A stretch of DNA of 64,000 nucleotides, taken from Frankia alni ACN14a (GTDB taxonomy: Bacteria; Actinomycetota; Actinomycetes; Frankiales; Frankiaceae). The notes beneath the pieces are model-generated. The model worked only from the letters and a program-made list of their open reading frames with translations, was not told the DNA's origin and did not search any database. Positions 62,240 to 64,000 of the stretch are shown piece by piece; positions within the stretch are counted from its first letter, which is position 1, and every line of letters begins with the position of its first letter. A program made the position numbers and the translations under genes. Where the stretch lies: assembly GCF_000058485.1 (NCBI RefSeq), contig NC_008278.1, positions 4,644,962-4,708,961 on the forward strand. The letters are read 5' to 3'.

Positions 62240-62640
62240 CGGTTCCACACCTTTCCGTCGACTGTTTCCAGCCGGACGTCCCCACACCGCGCCGGGCGGG
62301 GCGGCCAGCTGCTCCGGTCACCCCGGCGGCCCGCGACCGGACACCGACCATCTGCGACGACGAGGCCACAGATCGACCGGACCGGGCAGGCTTACGAACC
62401 TCGAGGCACCAGCAAATCACAAGGATGCGTAATTCGCAGCGAGCCGACACTCCCGACCGGTCACAACGATCGGAACATCGCTACGGGTAAGGCTGCCCGA
62501 AGTAAGGAGAGGCTACCCGTAGGTGGTGTGCACGGCGGGGACGATCCCTCGCAATCACAACCGGCTTCACCGCCGGGCGATCTCTGGTAATCGACCTGCG
62601 ATGCCCCCCGCGCCCACTAATACGGCGGGACGGGAGGAGC
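62240..62640. other. regulatory region upstream of bfr
   Basis: 401 bases between the bfr start and the 3' end of the response regulator gene, with no supported gene. It contains the tandem IdeR-like boxes (62483-62522) and an AT-richer stretch near 62400-62440 that may be the bfr promoter. Confidence 0.55.
62483..62522. promoter_or_regulatory. two IdeR/DtxR-like iron boxes, 21 bp apart
   Basis: Box 1 (62483-62501) reads ACGGGTAAGGCTGCCCGAA and matches 12 of 19 bases of the IdeR consensus TTAGGTTAGGCTAACCTAA. Box 2 (62504-62522) reads AAGGAGAGGCTACCCGTAG; 10 of its 13 central bases match. The boxes are 21 bp apart, two helical turns. Outer arms CTACGGGTA and TACCCGTAG also form an inverted repeat. 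M. tuberculosis bfrA has tandem iron boxes too and is activated by IdeR with iron. Confidence 0.6.
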
Positions 62641-63072
62641 TCAGCTTCCGGGCAGACGGACCAGGCCGAGATAGAAGTCGTCGATCCGGTGCAGGGCAAG
62701 GATGAAGGCGTCGAAGTCGACGGGCTTGGTGACGTACGCGTTCGCGTGCAGGCTGTAACTGCGCAGCACGTCGGTCGGGGCGTCCGAGGTCGTCAGGACG
62801 ACGACCGGAATGGTCAGCAGGGCCGGATCCTCCTTGACCGACAGGAGAACCTCCCTGCCGTCCATCCGGGGCATGTTGAGGTCCAGCAGGATCAGATCCG
62901 GCCGGGGTGCCGCGGCATCGCGCAGGAAACGCATCGCCTCGACGCCGTCGGAGGCCACGTGCAGCTCGTGGTCGAACCCCCGGTCCGTCAGCGCCTCGGT
63001 GACCATGAGCGTGTCACCGGGGTCGTCCTCGACGAGCAGGATCCGAAAGGAGCGAACGGCGGTGGCGGACAC
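62641..63072 (-). CDS. single-domain response regulator
   Basis: A 143-residue CheY/Rcp1-like receiver with no output domain. It has the acidic pair in LLVEDDPGDTLMV, the phospho-acceptor Asp in LILLDLNMPRMDG, the Thr/Ser switch in VVVLTTSDAP and the conserved Lys in AYVTKPVDF. The LNMPRMDG and long C-terminal helix fit the Rcp1 (phytochrome-partner) subgroup. Its kinase is not in the window. The GTG at 63070-63072 follows AGGAGAGG. Confidence 0.92.
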   Translation of the reverse strand: MSATAVRSFRILLVEDDPGDTLMVTEALTDRGFDHELHVASDGVEAMRFLRDAAAPRPDLILLDLNMPRMDGREVLLSVKEDPALLTIPVVVLTTSDAPTDVLRSYSLHANAYVTKPVDFDAFILALHRIDDFYLGLVRLPGS

Positions 63073-63361
63073 GGCTTCGCCTCTCCTGGCAGTCGTCGGC
63101 GTCCCGGGAGGACGGGCGCGAGGTCGGCGCTCCCGCGCCGTCGCCCACGATATCGCCGGGCGCCCGGTTCGACCGGACCTGTCCGCGGGCCGTTGCCGGC
63201 CTGGCCCGGGCGGGCGGCGGGCCGCCCGCCTCCCCACGTCACGCGGTGTAACAATCCCGCCACGACCTCCGCCGCGCGGAGGGGGCTGGTTCGCGCGGCG
63301 GGTGCCTGCCCGGCCGGCGCCGCACCAGTTCGGGCCGGTCGGTCGGGAGGAGCCGCGTTCG

Positions 63362-64000
63362 ATGTCCACGAACCAGCGCGCCACCGCCGTCCTGTTGCTG
63401 GTCTGCGCGGTGTGCGGCGCGGTCGGCCTCACCGAGTTGCGCCATGCGCTCGACTACCCCGAGGTGCTCAGCGCGCCCCCGGCCGACACCCTCGCGGTCG
63501 TGCGGGAGCACTGGCTGGCGATCGGCGTCGGTGTCGTGCTTGCCGGCGTCGCCGCCGGACTGCTGCTGCCGATCACCGTGGGGATCGTCCGGCTGCTGCC
63601 GCGCGGCCCGCATCGCCCCCTGCTGACCGTGTTGGGCGCGGCGACCGCCGGCGCGCACCTCACCGGCCTGCTGTTCTGGCTGATCACGGTGCCGGCGCTG
63701 GCCCGGCGCGCGGCGATCCCCGCCCAGGCGGACCACGCCTCCGCCGTCTTCGACACCGCACGCACCCTGTTCGGAGTCATGATCGGCGAGGTCCTCGCCT
63801 GCCTGCTGACCGCGAGCTGGACGGTCGCCCTGCTGACGCGCGCGGCACGGGCCGGCGTGACCCGGCGGCCCGCTACCCGACCGGCGTTGCCGAGAGTGGC
63901 CGGCGTCGTTCTCACGGGTTGGGGCGGCCTCGCCGCGGGGGGTGTGCTCGGGGGGGTCCTGCTGCCGTTCGGGGTGGATGCCGCGGTCACCGGGCGCGTC
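63362..64000 (+). CDS. integral membrane protein (partial at window end)
   Basis: An open frame of 213 codons runs off the window. The ATG at 63362 has GGGAGGAG ten bases upstream. Five or six hydrophobic helices are visible (AVLLLVCAVCGAVGL, HWLAIGVGVVLAGVAAGLLL, AHLTGLLFWLITVPALA, MIGEVLACLLTASWTVALL, VVLTGWGGLAAGGVLGGVLL). No signature motif was recognised; a transporter or an unknown membrane protein is possible. It is divergent from the response regulator gene. Confidence 0.7.
   Translation, partial: MSTNQRATAVLLLVCAVCGAVGLTELRHALDYPEVLSAPPADTLAVVREHWLAIGVGVVLAGVAAGLLLPITVGIVRLLPRGPHRPLLTVLGAATAGAHLTGLLFWLITVPALARRAAIPAQADHASAVFDTARTLFGVMIGEVLACLLTASWTVALLTRAARAGVTRRPATRPALPRVAGVVLTGWGGLAAGGVLGGVLLPFGVDAAVTGRV

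Overview
The window is 64 kb of very GC-rich (about 70-75% by eye) bacterial DNA with GTG/TTG starts, strong GGAGG-type ribosome sites and strongly C/G-ended codons, so it is an actinobacterium. The gene set (PknG with GlnX/GlnH, giant CtpI-type and CtpE-type P-ATPases, a mycofactocin-type MftR with FadH/OYE oxidoreductases, a HypC-like protein, an IdeR-like box at bacterioferritin) and many 14-21 bp tandem repeats suggest Frankia or a near relative. That identification is inference; no rRNA or marker gene is in the window. No tRNA, rRNA, CRISPR array or complete transposon was seen.

Layout. 0-5.4 kb: the end of a multicopper oxidase, a UBP-type zinc-finger protein, a tightly overlapping DNA-alkylation repair operon (Ada-AlkA, Ogt, 2OG-Fe(II) oxygenase), then a Sir2-GNAT pair. 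5.5-11.8 kb: a HypC-like protein with an unknown (possibly hydrogenase-linked) protein, a YihY-family membrane protein, a secreted CHRD-like protein, a type II NADH dehydrogenase and a small secreted protein. 11.8-16.7 kb: a gene-poor, decayed patch with a pseudogene fragment, a phosphotransferase gene broken by one stop codon, a possible 26-residue Cys-rich peptide, a NUDIX-XRE pair and small orphan genes. 16.7-35.2 kb: transport and envelope functions (CopC and CopD-CtaG, NhaA, CtpE-like ATPase, UppP, an MFS exporter, a 1.6-kilo-residue CtpI-like ATPase with an Ala/Ser/Thr-rich membrane partner).

35.3-42.9 kb is the most unusual part. A MftR-type regulator is divergent from one 1434-residue protein that fuses the two mycofactocin-associated FadH/OYE oxidoreductases. 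A VioD/anthraniloyl-CoA-monooxygenase-like flavoprotein converges on it. On the same strand, just upstream of the flavoprotein, lies a 69-residue peptide with a lasso-type RiPP leader and a tail of almost only Gly and Trp. The tail has no Asp or Glu, so a normal lasso ring cannot form. No mycofactocin core genes and no lasso maturation genes are present.

43-51 kb: a PLP aminotransferase facing a dimethylargininase-like hydrolase, a receptor Ser/Thr kinase with WD40-like repeats, a siderophore-interacting protein with an ABC ATPase, and a GlsB/YeaQ membrane protein. 51-59 kb: PknG converging on GlnX-GlnH (an amino-acid sensing module), an HD-domain phosphohydrolase and a TAXI-family binding protein. 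59-64 kb: an alpha/beta-hydrolase-like protein, Fe/Mn superoxide dismutase, bacterioferritin preceded by two IdeR/DtxR-like boxes, a single-domain response regulator and the start of a membrane protein that runs off the window.
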